Shown here piece after piece: positions 21,601 through 34,775 of a DNA stretch of 64,000 nt. Origin of the DNA: Apteryx mantelli (taxonomy: Eukaryota > Chordata > Aves > Apterygiformes > Apterygidae); the NCBI RefSeq assembly GCF_036417845.1, contig NC_089980.1, positions 39,368,501 through 39,432,500 on the forward strand. Direction: 5' to 3'. The position numbers and the translations under genes are program-made. Positions within the stretch are counted from its first letter, which is position 1. Every line of letters starts with the position of its first letter. Under the pieces are notes generated by a model. It had not been told where the DNA came from. It searched no databases and saw only the letters and a list, made by a program, of their open reading frames with translations.

Positions 21601-24600
21601 GATATTTGAATTAAAGTGTAAGAAAGGAGTTTTTCCTGCTTGTAGTAGAGAGTGACCAGAGGTGGGCATTGACATCTCTTATGAATGAGCCATTGTAGGT
21701 AGAGTGGGGATGGGCTGTGTAGGAACCTGAAAGTGAAAATCAGCAGTGCGAATTTATGAGAAAGGGAATAAATCATGAGAGCAAGCGGTATGCTGTCGTA
21801 GGCAAAACTTTGTCAAAAACCGACACAGATCTTTACAGCATTCTGAATGAATAGGAGTGGTGCAGGATTGCATCTATCACAGCCAAAAAGGCAGGATGTT
21901 GCTCAATTGTAAATTGGACAGGCTGTGATTGAAGATTTTAGTGCTGAAAAAATCAGCAAGGCAAACTGTGAAGACAATTCAGAGTAGAAGATGACGCCTG
22001 TGTTATTAGAACTGACAGTAGTGTGACAAGAAAGCAGATAACAAAGAAGATTCACTACAAGAAACAAAATCATACTAACTTGTTTGTTTTGTCTCTTTGT
22101 ATTTGAATAAGTTTGCAGCAATTCAACATTAGTTCCCAAAAGTGCAGGCATTTTTGCTCTCAACTTGTTGTCAAACAAAATGACAGCAGGTAACAACCCA
22201 TACTTCAGTAGTGTTGCTTCTGTAACAACAGTAATAAATACTCTCGATGGTCAATAAACCATTATCACAATAGTATCCCAAATGTAAATACACACAATGC
22301 CAAAGAATACTGACATTACTTCCCCTTTAACCTCTTTTTTGTGGCCTGGCTCCACTATTCTGTTTCTTTTGTTTCTTCCTCCCTTTTCTCTCCCAGAGGC
22401 ACAGTGAATTAACATATATGGCTGCTCCACTGGAGAACTGAGAAAAATAGGGCTATGAGCTGCCTAAGTTTGCTGTCCCTATAGCTGACAGCTCTTCTCC
22501 ATCTCCTCAGAGTGCCAAAGCAGAGCTGCTGTGCATAGAGCACAATACAAAAGAGGAAACTGGGATGGGAAGATTAGTTCTATATTCCAGAGTTCTGAAA
22601 GATGAGGATGTCCCTGTATCAACCTGGGCTGCAGCACTCTACCACATACAGACAGGTCTCTTTTAACAGACAGATCAGATGGGCTGAGTACTTAATGACA
22701 GAAAAGACCCCAAGGTTCCTAAAACTTCATAGCCCTTGTCCTGAAGGTTTTGTAGTGTCATGATATTTGATAGGTTGATGATATATTTTTATATCAGTAC
22801 AATAAATATTCTAATGTTGTTACCCACTGTCATTACCAGTACTAAATACAGACTGGGCTCTGACTCTGATCCTTTCTGTGTAGAAACATTATTTTAGCAC
22901 CACTTTTCACCAGTCCAAGAAAAGTTTTATGGTCAAACCACTAGTTTATTACAAACCAATTAAACTGATGATTACTAGAGGGTAGGCTATTATCAGTCAT
23001 TATCAGGCAAACTGAATCTAGCAAAAATTGCTTTAATATGGAGGATTACCAGCTTCACATTTGAAGGCTATCACAGGAATGTGAGAAAATAATATAAGGA
23101 TATATACTCTTTCATTCTTAGATAGTCACAGACTCTTCTAAGCTTTCACCTGCTTTGTGTACTGCCTGCTTTGTTTGCTGGTAGTACTGGGTCTAGATTT
23201 TGGCATAGATGACCAGTACAACCACTCTCCATGTATTCATGCACAGATCTCTTCTCCCAGTTTGAGAAAACACTTCTCTATAAAGCATCTTTATGAAAAA
23301 AATTAACTAGTAGGTTGAAACACAGAGGTACAAGTCCTAGTGCTTGTCCCATTAAATAGGGAGGTACTGAGTGAGCTTCTTGTAGAGTTTGGAAGGGCCC
23401 TCCATAGAATTAAATAATTTTCCATTTAGTCTCCTAGGAGGACTTTGGGAAGCTCTCTTGTAAAGCAGAATGATATAGGTGGATACTTTGAACAGCTGTT
23501 TGAAGGACAAATCTGGAAAGCATTCCTATCCATGAAATTCCAGGGAACATACTTAACTTTAATCATACAGTGTAGATTAATCCTGTATTTCCTATCTGTT
23601 GAGAATGGAACAGTTGTACCTTTCCATTACAGTAATGTGATTTTTCCCCATGGGATGTCTTTTTCAGTGCGAACTATTGGTCTGCGTAATGTTGTTGATC
23701 TGGTGTTTCTTGGCATGTTTCCCCTTTAATGGCAGAGGTCTGACTGCTTCCGAGTCTCCCCAATCTTCAGCTGAAGCTCCCTGAACACACTCATGTCTAA
23801 TGAAGACGTGAGTCTCCAGGTCAGAAAACCATTTATGCACTACATATCCTTGTGTATTCTGAAGCATATTGCTTTAGTTACACACTTGTTTTAACCTAAA
23901 TGTACACTTCATGATATAGCACTCATGTCTTCAAAACAGCTATAACTACTGGTTGTCTTCTAAGATAAACAAGCACTCACCTGCTAAGCTAGGAAAAAAA
24001 ACCCTCTAAGGGGTATTTCAGACAGATCAGTAACACTGAGGATTATATTGTCATCCACTTTATGCAAACCACTGATAATCAAGAAAGAGAAGAAAACCAT
24101 CAACATTTCATACGCCACATAATGATGCATTGTCCTTATGTAGACCGGCATGGGTGGCAATATCTCACAGCTTGCCGACTTCAAATATCTCTGTGAAAGC
24201 TATGTCTCATCAGTAGATTTGTATTGCCAAAGTAAGTAGTATCACGTTTCAGTGAAAGACTGTTCCATTAATGACCTAACGACTGAAATAGGATGAGTTT
24301 TTACCCCCCAAATCCCAGACCTCAAATATTTCAAATCCTTCTCTCCTGCATGCTTTCTCCTGCTATTCTATTTTCTTGATAGATACTTGCATGGATCTAA
24401 ATGTAGGATAAAGGCCTAAATTTCTAAATGAGCAGAAGTCATTGGAACTCTTTCCAAAATTTACAAAAGAGAGGTAATTGAAATGAGGTATTGGAATTCC
24501 TTATATCTCAATAAAGTGCAATAACTTTAGGAAGCGCTAAGTATAATGGGAGCCTAGCTGATGTCATCATCAGCCCTGGAGACAAGAACTTTAATATTTA

Positions 24601-26521
24601 GATACCTAAATGTATTTGAAATTGTTAGCTTCTGTCTCTTTAGACTGTAAGAAGAATAAATCTGCGCAAAATTTTCTTGAGAAAAATGTCTCATTTAAAA
24701 CTCATAACTTTGAAGCAATTATATTGATTTTTCCAGGCTTGGCATGTCTCAAATCATAACAAAATTAAAAAAACAAACAAACTAGGTGCGATGTTTCTGT
24801 CCTCTGCCATTATTGAAATAATCAGGCGTAAAATATGCTACTGAAACATCTGAAAAGGGTTATGTTATTAATCCACACATAACTCAAAAATGTTTGGAAT
24901 GGTATTACCCAAACTTTTATATAAAAAAGATTAGGAAAAACTAGAAAAGTTTCAGTCCAAAAGAAGTAAAGCTTTGAAAAGTTATGAGAATATCAGCACA
25001 GACTTGGAAAAATGTGTTAGAAGTAAGATGAAATTCTACTTTGATTATACTAGATAACAGCTGCTTCTGCAGTAATAGATACTTATTAAATAAAAAAAAA
25101 AATATTACAGTTTTAAACTTGATTTTTATACACCTTTTCCCTCCTCTCTCCCTATGACTTCCTACTGCATATAACAGCTTTGTGTATTTTGGAGTAAGTC
25201 TAAGCTACCTCCATATGTTGGAGGAAGATGTATTCTAAGAACACTGTTCCTTTAATTTATAAACATGCATTTTTCCTAATACATAAAGTAGCAACATTTG
25301 TAACCAGGCTAAATACAGAGTGAAAATTTGAAATATACACTGGAACATAAGAGCACAAAACAAAATCTCCTTACTTTGAAAGGGATACAAGGGTATGCAA
25401 ATGTCACTATAAGCAATCAGATTTAAAAAAATTAACTGGGGAAGAGTGAAAGTGAAGCAGTGAATACTACATGATCCAAATGAATATATATATTTTATTA
25501 CTTACTTTCTGAAGAATAATAAGATACTCTGAGGACTGTGATACCTACAACAGAGTAACTCAAAAGCAGAAATGTTAATATTTTCTCTTTGCTGCTTTTT
25601 CAACCATCACATCTAGATCTCTAGATACAGTGAATTTCTTGCACTTCCACTAGGGATGGGTGAAGAATACCAGATTTCCTAAATTCAGGTAGCATGTGAA
25701 AACCACTGATATTGAAGAACTCCCAAGGGACTCTTTCATTTATATTGATATTAGAAGTGGGAAGCATTTGGGGTGAATAGCACTGCAAAAGAATGCTATG
25801 CCATTATAATTAAACCTACACATATATTTTCATCAAGTTATATTGATAGTTATGTCCAGAACAAAAAATAAATACACAATGATTTATTAATATTTAATCT
25901 TTTTTAAAGATACATTGTAACTAATCTCATTTGAACATTTTAATTACTATTCAGACTACTTGGAAATAATCATTCATACAACTATTCCTATCTTGGATTT
26001 ATTAAGAGTCAGCAACCATATATTTGATTTGTTTGGATCAACCACCTATTTGACTTTAGAAGAGCAGCATTAAGGCAAGCACCATCTTATTAGTTTGTTT
26101 AGGTTCAGATAACAAGAAGTAACCCACCACATGATTGTGTAAGATTTAGATTAAGCCAGTCAACTCTCACACATTTATTGTGGAGCATTTCTTTCCTTAA
26201 AAAATATTTTCCTTTCATATGAAAACTTAAATTGCATGAGAGATTATTTTAAGTTGAGAGCTAGAATGGTTTCAGATACTGAGCATTGTAATCTATAGTA
26301 TTGCTTTCCCCCTCCCCCAAATACTTGATATGTCCAAAAGCTGAAATATTTGTGATTTATGGTAGAGAGGGAAAGGATGTCGCTTAGAAGTTGTCTGCTA
26401 AATCCAGGTAAATTTAGACTTATTTTAAAATGTATTTAGATAAAATTAAAAAAAAAGTTGTTTTCCTTGATTTTTCATAAGGAAGAAAACCTGTTTTCTA
26501 TTTAGATCCAATGAAGATTTT
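21601..26521. other. Intergenic DNA, no gene seen
   Basis: AT-rich sequence with only short open frames of no recognisable content and no CpG cluster. There may be eroded repeats (for example near 24,540-24,620), but I could not assign one. Confidence 0.6.
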
Positions 26522-26527
26522 CTTTGT
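26522..26527. other. Target-site duplication, left copy
   Basis: CTTTGT immediately before the LTR start; the identical hexamer follows the LTR end at 27,016-27,021. Confidence 0.85.
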
Positions 26528-27015
26528 TGTGGAGGAATGGTTAACTGAGAGCGGGCATGCTCTGATTGGGATGAGCAATCCCGTCTTCGGGGTAGAGGAA
26601 GGCATCTAGGCCAAGGCCAGCGAGCCTGCTGAAAGCGGCCTTATGTAGGCCAAGGCAAGCGAACCTGCTGAAAGCGGCCTTATGTAGGCCAAGGCAAGCG
26701 AACCTGCTGAGGCCTGCTGAACGTGGCCGTATAGCGGCCTTGAGCACTACAAAAGAAGGTATTCACAAAACTGGTAAACAAGTCTGGACGGAACTAGGTT
26801 CCATAAATGTCGATGGAGCATAGTCAGCAACTTTGCACCAATCATGTATCCGCTTTATACGTATGGACAGAGACTGTAACCATCATGTAACTATTGCTAA
26901 CGCATGCGTATTGCTTGTCGATATATATACTTTGTGTAAGCTCTAATAAAGGGAGAACGACCATACTCATATTGAGACTCATCGTTACTCCGGGGTCCCC
27001 TCCCTCACTCCAACA
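26528..27015 (+). mobile_element. Solo LTR of an endogenous retrovirus (class II-like)
   Basis: This is a 488-bp element starting TGTGGAG and ending CTCCAACA, with imperfect terminal inverted repeats and TG...CA ends. It is bracketed by a perfect 6-bp duplication, CTTTGT; six bases are usual for class II/alpha-beta retroviral integrases. U3 contains 39-bp tandem repeats. A TATA-like ATATATATAC at 26,921 is followed by AATAAA at 26,945-26,950, so R must be very short, as in alpharetrovirus-type LTRs. There is no gag, pol or env sequence on either side and no second LTR, so it arose by recombination between two LTRs. The orientation is set by the TATA-AATAAA order. The exact family is not identified. 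Confidence 0.85.
26607..26711 (+). repeat. 39-bp tandem repeats in the LTR U3
   Basis: The unit begins TAGGCCAAGGCAAGCGAACC and ends AAGCGGCCTTATG. Copies start at 26,607, 26,646 and 26,685, the last one partial and followed by a further degenerate GGCCTGCTGAACGTGGCC segment. Tandem U3 repeats commonly act as retroviral enhancers; activity here is inferred only. Confidence 0.85.
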
Positions 27016-27021
27016 CTTTGT
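27016..27021. other. Target-site duplication, right copy
   Basis: CTTTGT directly after the CA end of the LTR, matching the hexamer at 26,522-26,527. Confidence 0.85.
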
Positions 27022-30000
27022 CTTTATAGAACAGCTATCAAATTCTAAAATGAAAGTGTTATGAGAGTCAAGAAAGATGCTTTAAGGACATGTGAACGTT
27101 TTGTAGAAAGCTGTGAGATTATAGAGGTGCAATCACTAATTAAGTAATACTAACTCAAATCCTTAGGGCTTTGCTCAGGCTCAGAAGTTCACTACTAACT
27201 TTAATGGGAGTGGATCATGCATTATCTTGCAGAAAGTGTTCTGCTTCATAGAAGCACATCCTTTGTTTTTTACCCCTCTCATGCTGCACTGGAAGAGACT
27301 GGGATTATGTTTAAGGAAGAAATTCTTTGTGTTGATTTTGCTATGAGAGCTTCTACAATACAGTACAGAAAAGACTAAGAAAAACAGATGAAGCTTTTAG
27401 CTGGACAGATAGTGAGGTGGATATATGGTGGGTATGTAAATGCAGAAGAATAACAGAGTATGACAAATCACAACCATGCCCACAAACATAAAGAGGGAAA
27501 AGAAAAGTAAAATAAACTGTGGAGGAGTAATTATGGCCAGCTGATTCTTTAAGTTTTCATTCCTTATGTGAACTCTGAAGTTATGAGTCATGTTTGTTTA
27601 GCGGTCGAATGTCTTCTATTCTGCGTTTGCCAGCAAAGGTCCATAATGCATGAGCATGTGAGAAAAGACCTTTCTGTCTGTCCACACCTTAAAATTTTGT
27701 CCAGATACAGTCTGCTGACATGTTCTTACTTGTCCACCACCTGATACCACCCATGTATGTTCACATTGACTCCCTTCCTTTGCTTATGTGAAGTATGTTG
27801 GAGAAATAACCATTGCAGGAGTGTTCACATCTTAGAAAGTTTCAGCTGCCACCTATACCAGGAAAAGAGGCTGGACTTCAGCCACTTTAAAAAATAAAAA
27901 TTTTGTAATTGCATAGCTAGGTATTACATTTCAGTTCTCTGAAGAAATGCAGAGGAATATGTCTACTGCAGAGTCCTGAATTCTGACATTTCAGATTGTG
28001 TAATATTATGCACATACATAAGCCTTTTGGGGCTTTTGCTATCATTGTATCTCGTTAATGAAGCCAGGTAGGAAGCAAAGCTCAGCATGTCCTACATGTC
28101 CTGAGTCGCAATACTGCAAATACTGTAAAACATTAAATCACTTCATTACTTTTGCATTACTTTCTCAGTTTAGAAAGTTTGAGTTCTTGAACACTGCAGT
28201 GGGAAAAGGCTGGTGGAAGGCTGATATCATGAGATAAAGCTTTTATTAATGACTCTTTTAATGATTTCATGTGTGATTTTAAGCAGGTGATTAGGACTAC
28301 ATTCTCAAAACAGTCCACTTGAGATACCTAAGATACCCTTAGTCAGATATTCCACAATTAAAGCACTCAATATTCAGAGTCACTTCCAAAATGTAGCCCT
28401 TTAATCATTCTCTTTTTTAGTCCTCCTCTCTGCAAAGTGGCAATAATACCTACTTTTGATAAGCATTTTCTTTTTATGTTTAATTAATACCACTGAACTG
28501 ATGCATCATTTAAAATCATCAAAAATTAGCAAAAGCTCATACTGAAAGTCACAGCTTGGACACACTTAATACTCAGCTGCAATTTACCAACTGTGAAATG
28601 AGTTTGCCTTGGAGTGTCACATGTAACAGTGACAGATACTGCAAATTTTCTAGGGGACAGTTAGATGAATCCGAGCAATGTCTCTATAAAGTGCATATAC
28701 CCTGCCAATATTCTGAGGAACATTACATATTACATTCAGTAATGGCTATGCATACAAATTTAAATGACTGTTTCCTTTGATTATGAGGCAGATGCCCAAT
28801 CTAGAAGCACCAAAGTTTAACTTCCAGAGCAGATCACCTGTTTCAGATTCTGATCTCAGTTAAAAAGCTAAGTTTCCCCATTGTAATTAATGGAGCTTTT
28901 TTCTGTATGACATTTGTGTAACTAGAGTAACAGTCTGTCCTCCCCAACACCAATAACTTGAACCCATTAACATTTTACAGGATAGCTGCAAGACTAGTTA
29001 CATTGTCATTGATATAAACTCCTGTCTCTGTCTACTGTAGCAAAACAGTAGGCCTTCCAGAGTTGCAGCCTGTTCTTCTGGAGGGAATATGCTGCATCTT
29101 GCCATGTGTTTTATGGTGGGCACTTTCTGTAGTGTATTAGGAAGCTTAGAGAAAATTCCAGTTCCTGGAGGCAAATGTGCTCAGATTCCTTGGGAGAGTA
29201 CCTTTTGGGGAGGTCCCCCTCAAATGGGGAAGAGTTTCCAGTAGGAACAATACTGTAGTATTGTACTGATAGAAATAAAGTAGAAATAAGAGCAAAAGCC
29301 AACAGGAGTATGGATAAATGACAGCCAGACCCAAAATGCATTGGGTGTCCATCCTCAGGGGAGCTGTAACAATAGATACTACCTGAGGATCAGCTTTCCT
29401 ATGATAAGAGGAATTGCATTCAGCACTGTACTATTGGTTACCTGGCAGAGAAGAAAGGAATGCAAAGGCCTCATCTTCTTTGCTACTTACTCTGCATTTT
29501 CTTCATATGATACAAATTTATGAATTCAGGCAGCATATATAGTGCTTTTTCTTTGTACTGCTCAAGACAGCAATGCTGGAAAAGCAAGACTGAAGTTCCT
29601 GTTCTTTTCCTTTTCTGGTCCTAACGCAGGGAATAAGTTGCACCTTTAGAAAAACACTACTTCCGAGGCTCATCTAGAGTGAATGGAGAGGCTGACTGAG
29701 GGCAGGGGGTGCTCTCTTGCAACCTGATCCACTTCACAATTCTCTCCAAGGTGGTGCAGCTCCTCATCACTCTGTCCCAAAATTATTCCTGGCAAGCACA
29801 ACTAATCATTGAGTCAGAATATAGTTAGACTCCCATTATAGTCCAGAGCAATGTCAGCAAGCTGCAAGCTTTCCTGCCCAAGAAGCTTGTTTTAAATTCT
29901 CTAGTGAGGGCTGAAAACTAAATGTGATTGGAACAGAACAGATCTGGGTCTTACCCTGCACAAGTTTCTCCAGGAACTCCATGTCTAGAATAGCAACAAT

Positions 30001-33000
30001 CCTGTGAACTGCAAGCCCATAGTGAATGCTGCCAACATGTACTAGACCAGGTCTAAGCCTATGTTTGGGACACATTTCCAGTATATAGTGCTGTATTTTA
30101 CCAGAGGGCTGCCACAGTGCTAGAGCTCTTTATACCAGTATAATAAAATCACCATCCACAAGCAAAAAATTAAAAATTATACTGGTAAGAGTCCCTGGCA
30201 CAGCTGTGTTTGTCTGGGCTCATACTGCTTTACAGCCCTGACTAGGTAAGCCAGAAGTCTGTAGTCTAGATATGACCTAAGCATATGCGCTGTAACTGGA
30301 GGTATGTTTTTGTAGCACATGCAGATATGCTTGAGCTGGCTCTAATCTATCTAACTCAGATAAGAACTGCCGGGAAGGTATGATATCATGGGTTTCAGTC
30401 TTGGCTAGCAAATCAGGTACATACCTGAAATCATAAGCTGACTAGCAGACACTGCACCGAAGTCACCATGTCACTATGTCTGCCAGAACTAGGTACCTTA
30501 AAGCTGCAGATCCTGCAAACCCATATCAGTTGCAATGCAGATATAGTCTAAAAGTTTTCTCCCCAACGAAAGCTAACAAACTGAGGCACAGTTTAATGTG
30601 TTCTTTTGAAAGAAGTTGGGAAGAATATCAAAAGTATAATTAAACTAGAGAGAGTTGGAGAGCATTAATCACTCACTGAAAAGATCTCCTTTGCTAAGAC
30701 ATTTCACAGAGAACATTAGGAGCGCCTTAAGTAACTTCCTCAGGTACATGCTTTGCAGTGAAGAATAAATTACTAGGAAATTGGCTGGACTCAAGAGAAG
30801 CTGTCAGAATGGTGTTGGCAGTTTGACCAAGCTCAGTGAAACTGGGCTTTTTCTTCATCTTTAGAAAAGAAGAATTAGCTATTGGTGTACCCAAAAGATC
30901 CTCTGCAGCATGATAGGAGTGAAAATGTTCTTGAGGATGCTTATTTCATAACTGTGTGTCCAAAGTTAAATATCTAAATAATAATTTGACTTTCAAAGAT
31001 AATCAGCATTCACTGGCAGTCTTTGATTCTAGTGATTTCATGCCAGGAAGGGGCTGATCCCACTAATACTCAACTATTTTTCTTGTATAAGCAGATTCAT
31101 TAAGTTCAAAGGAATTCAGTGGAGGTACTGGTGTTAGTGAATGTCTTCACATGCACAATGCTTTGAACATATTCATGTCTAGTGTGGAAGTGTGGATTCA
31201 GAGCCAAAATTCCTCAAATTTTATAAAGTTTGTAATTTGGGATCTGGCTTTTATTTCATTTTTGACATAGAGGTGTTTCAGAAAATCTCTCCTTCCATGC
31301 AAGCCTGATTTTTTTGAATGTGCAAATACCTGTTTTAGTATAACTTTAAGAAATGATGCTCCTTTAAAAAACAAAGCAAAACAAAATCCCTTCTCATTCT
31401 TTGAGATTACGTACCAGGAAAAACCTGAAACATGTCAACAATTCTCAAAGATTTAAGTAGTTCTTCAGGAAAGCACTAGAAATTGACTTTAGCATTAGTT
31501 TTGAAAAGACTAAGATAGGTATATTCCCCTGCTTTATTTACTGTTGATCACCTATTTGACCATTTGGACAGTTTAAAAAAAAAAAAAACACTCTTGCCTC
31601 TTGAAAACCCAATCAAGCTATCCATCAACCTTAGGCAAGAACACCTCAAAAGCAGTTGGAATTGTGGCTTTAATAATAGAATAAAGTCCATTAAAAGTCC
31701 TGAAAGGATCTTACACACTCCCTCCACCAGATAGTGCTGTTTCTCCACAGAGCTATTTAGGATTCCTAGGCCATGAAAAGGTCAGGGGCTGACTCAAAGT
31801 AACAAATACTGCCTACAGCTTGCTAGTTCCCTCCATTTCACTGCCACTGTAAATAAAACAGGGGAAGCAGAGACTGAAAGGGATTTGAAGGAATAAAAGA
31901 TGTATTAAAAGGCTGTTCTTTGCAGATGACTACTTGCTGTTGTTTCCATTGCTATCTGTTACAAGTTTAATGTGTTCTTGTTCCTAAATTAAGAATGCAA
32001 ATAGAAGCACATGCAAATATAGTGTGCTTTTATGATCTTTTGGGAGTGTTTTCCTTACAACGTTCAGAACACCCTGACTATACTGTTGTCTGCCAAGTAG
32101 TTGTTTGGACTGAGGTAACACTATTGAGAAAATCAAATCACAAATCTGCAAACACTCCTACAGATGAGCAGCATAGGCCTTGAGAAGTCCTGACACAAAA
32201 TGATGTGTATTTTGGTCTCCCAGGCAAAGAATCCTGAGGAGAAGGACTTAGCTAGCAGAAGCTGCTTTGGGGGAGTAAATTGATTTCCTTAACCAGTCCT
32301 GAGTGTGTGTACCCTGTAGCCAGATTCTGGGCCCTCCACGTTCTTTTAAAAGAAGCTGGGAAGAGTACCAGAAGTATAATTACTATAGGGTGTAGTTTAC
32401 TACTCTGCTGTAGGTTTTGTACCAGAATACAGAAATGCAGGTAGAGTGCTTTCTCTTGCCTTTCTGCAGCAGAAATATGGCATGTCCTATGTCTTGTTGT
32501 CTTTACCCTCCTATGAGAAATAGAAGGAATAGCATTTGCTCTTTAACTCTTTAAGAACCAAATCCTTCTGAACAGTAAGAGAACAGGAAATAAAATCATG
32601 CAAACAACTAAATGCTTAAAAATCTACAAGGTTAAAAATAGTGCCTACAGCTGGAATGCTCTTTATTGTCTGTTAGGTAAAAATAATTTTTGAGACAGTT
32701 GTGCCAATTTTTCTATTGATGAACTTTGTAGGAAGTATCTGAATGTTGTTCATTGTATCTGAGTTAACTGGATTTTAAGAGTATTGTTCAGGGGTCCTTT
32801 GGTAAATTAATAACTGCTTAATGTTAAAAGCTCAATCTTGACATAGACATGCTTTCTGAAAGTTTATTAAAAAAATAAAAACATATATACAATGGAGGAA
32901 ATTAAATGAATATAATGAAGGAAAACAGTGTAGGGTATGTGCACAGATGTTTTCCTAATCAATGTAAGGATGGAATTGACTGATCCTAATGAGCTTGTTA

Positions 33001-34470
33001 GCCCTCATTCATGCAAGCAGTCTCCTTACAAAAGATTAATTGTGGAACCAAACTTTATCTTGCTTCAGTGCATGGAAAAGTACAGATGAATCAAAGTAGA
33101 CATCAGGGCCTACATATGTATGCAGTTACCCATGTAGATTATATATGTAATTTTCCAAAAATAAGATTTATTTATATTATTTTATATATTATTTGTGTAA
33201 ATGTTATCTGCATATTTAGTTATTTAGACTTGTATAATATAGAGGTGTGATCTCAAAGAGATGCTAGGTCATTAAACTCACCATGGAAATTGTGTTTATT
33301 TAAATCTCACCTTGGGCATTCAGAATATATGTGTAGTTGAAAGTCTCTTAAAAAATAAATAGGAAAAAATCAAATAGTGTATCTGCTCAGCTTTTAAATT
33401 TTCTTATGTCTAAAGAAATAGAAAATATTTTCTACATCAACTGTAATTCAGAAACATAAACACATCCAAAGGAAAGATTTAGTTGCATAGGAATTCATTC
33501 TGACACATTAAAACTAAGACCGTGTAGCTTAGTGTGTAGTACTGTATGGGCTAGGTTGTGATTGGGGTGGAGGGGAGAGGAGGAGGTAATTCCTGTACTT
33601 GTGATGTGGCCTGTGAGTACAATGCTTTACAGAAATAACACTGTAGATGTATCACAGCTGCCTGAGAGTGAGCCCAGGAAACACTGAATTGTGGAGGAAG
33701 ACATCTCCTGTAATTGGCTCCATATCACAGCTCCGCATCAGAAGATTGTACTTGAGGATTGTCAAAATGATAATGAACATGGAAATTTTACAGTACTTCT
33801 GCTTTTACTGGTCGTTTAACTAGCAATAGGCACCAAAAGGCTTTCTTCCATAACGTGAATGCTGTCATGACCCTTAGGCTTCATTAGTACAGTATCCTCT
33901 ACCTGGAAACTACTCCAGAAGCACAGATCCTGGAGCTATTTTATCAGCTCCAAATATGATGCCTGCCCCTGAGCCATTACCTGTAGAAATCCATAATTAT
34001 CTGTTCTTTGCTCTCCAGTCAGCAATTCAAGATCCAGATCAAGGATTTGGTGTGAACCTTTTAAATCCTTACTTGACTGGATCCAGGCAATCAGGTTGCT
34101 TCTTTTTCTGTTTTGTGACTCTGAAGCACCCCAGCTCTTGAATACTAGAGCTGGCCCAAGATTTCTCTTCCTAGTGGTATTAAAGTGAATTCAGATCTTA
34201 CCAAATCTTCTAAAAGGCCTTTTTCACAACAGATTGGCAAAAGCAATAGCGAAAAATAAGTAAGCCAGTGATAATTTTCACCAAAGGAAGCCATGTAGAC
34301 CCTAAGTCTATGTACGTTTGTTCTTGGGAGGAGAAACCCATACTGTACCTCGTCCCCTGGTTATTTAATGCAGCATTCAGTAACACGGTGATGAAGATGA
34401 CCGAGTGTTACATGGCGTGTAGACAGGCTCGATAAAATACTAAGTAGCCCCTTCTGGAGTATTTTTTTTC
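27022..34470. other. Intergenic DNA upstream of PRKCE, no gene seen
   Basis: About 7.4 kb of AT-rich sequence with short open frames only. Two related 42-base stretches (30,601-30,642 and 32,341-32,382), a 12-bp inverted repeat (30,133-30,187) and a 15-base A run near 31,572 were the only structures I noticed. Distal PRKCE enhancers could lie here but cannot be recognised by eye. Confidence 0.6.
30133..30187. repeat. 12-bp inverted repeat, possible hairpin
   Basis: TACCAGTATAAT at 30,133-30,144 is exactly complementary to ATTATACTGGTA at 30,176-30,187, with a 31-base AT-rich loop. It may be a relic of a short inverted-repeat element or chance. Confidence 0.6.
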
Positions 34471-34754
34471 TTTCAGTGCCCCTAAGTACCGCGGCGACTG
34501 CCCATGGCACCGCCGGTCGGTGCCTAGGGGAGGCAGCGCAGCCGCGGGGCGGCGCGGACGCAGGTGAAGGCGGGCGGCGCCGGGCCGGCACCGCCGGGGC
34601 AGGCGATCGGCACCGCACAGGCCCGGGGCGGCCGCGCCACGGGCCGCTCGGGAGGCGCCTCCTGCCGCCCCGCCGCCCGCGCCCCGCGCCCGCCTCCCGC
34701 CTCCCGCCTCCCGCAGTGTGTCCGGCCGGCAGGAAGGGCGGCCGGCGCGGCAGC

Positions 34755-34775
34755 GGGGGCGGGGGCGGGGGCGGG
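34755..34775 (+). promoter_or_regulatory. G-run cluster: Sp1 sites and possible G-quadruplex
   Basis: Three runs of five G and one of three, each separated by a single C. This meets the usual four-run G-quadruplex pattern with one-base loops and at the same time offers overlapping Sp/KLF boxes (GGGGCGGGG). Confidence 0.75.

Noticed and set aside
28255-28470. Possible MIR copy (TGTGTGATTTTAAGCAGGTG and TCTGCAAAGTGGCAATAATA)
   Set aside because: The two matching parts are too far apart for one MIR and the sequence between does not fit; left unassigned.
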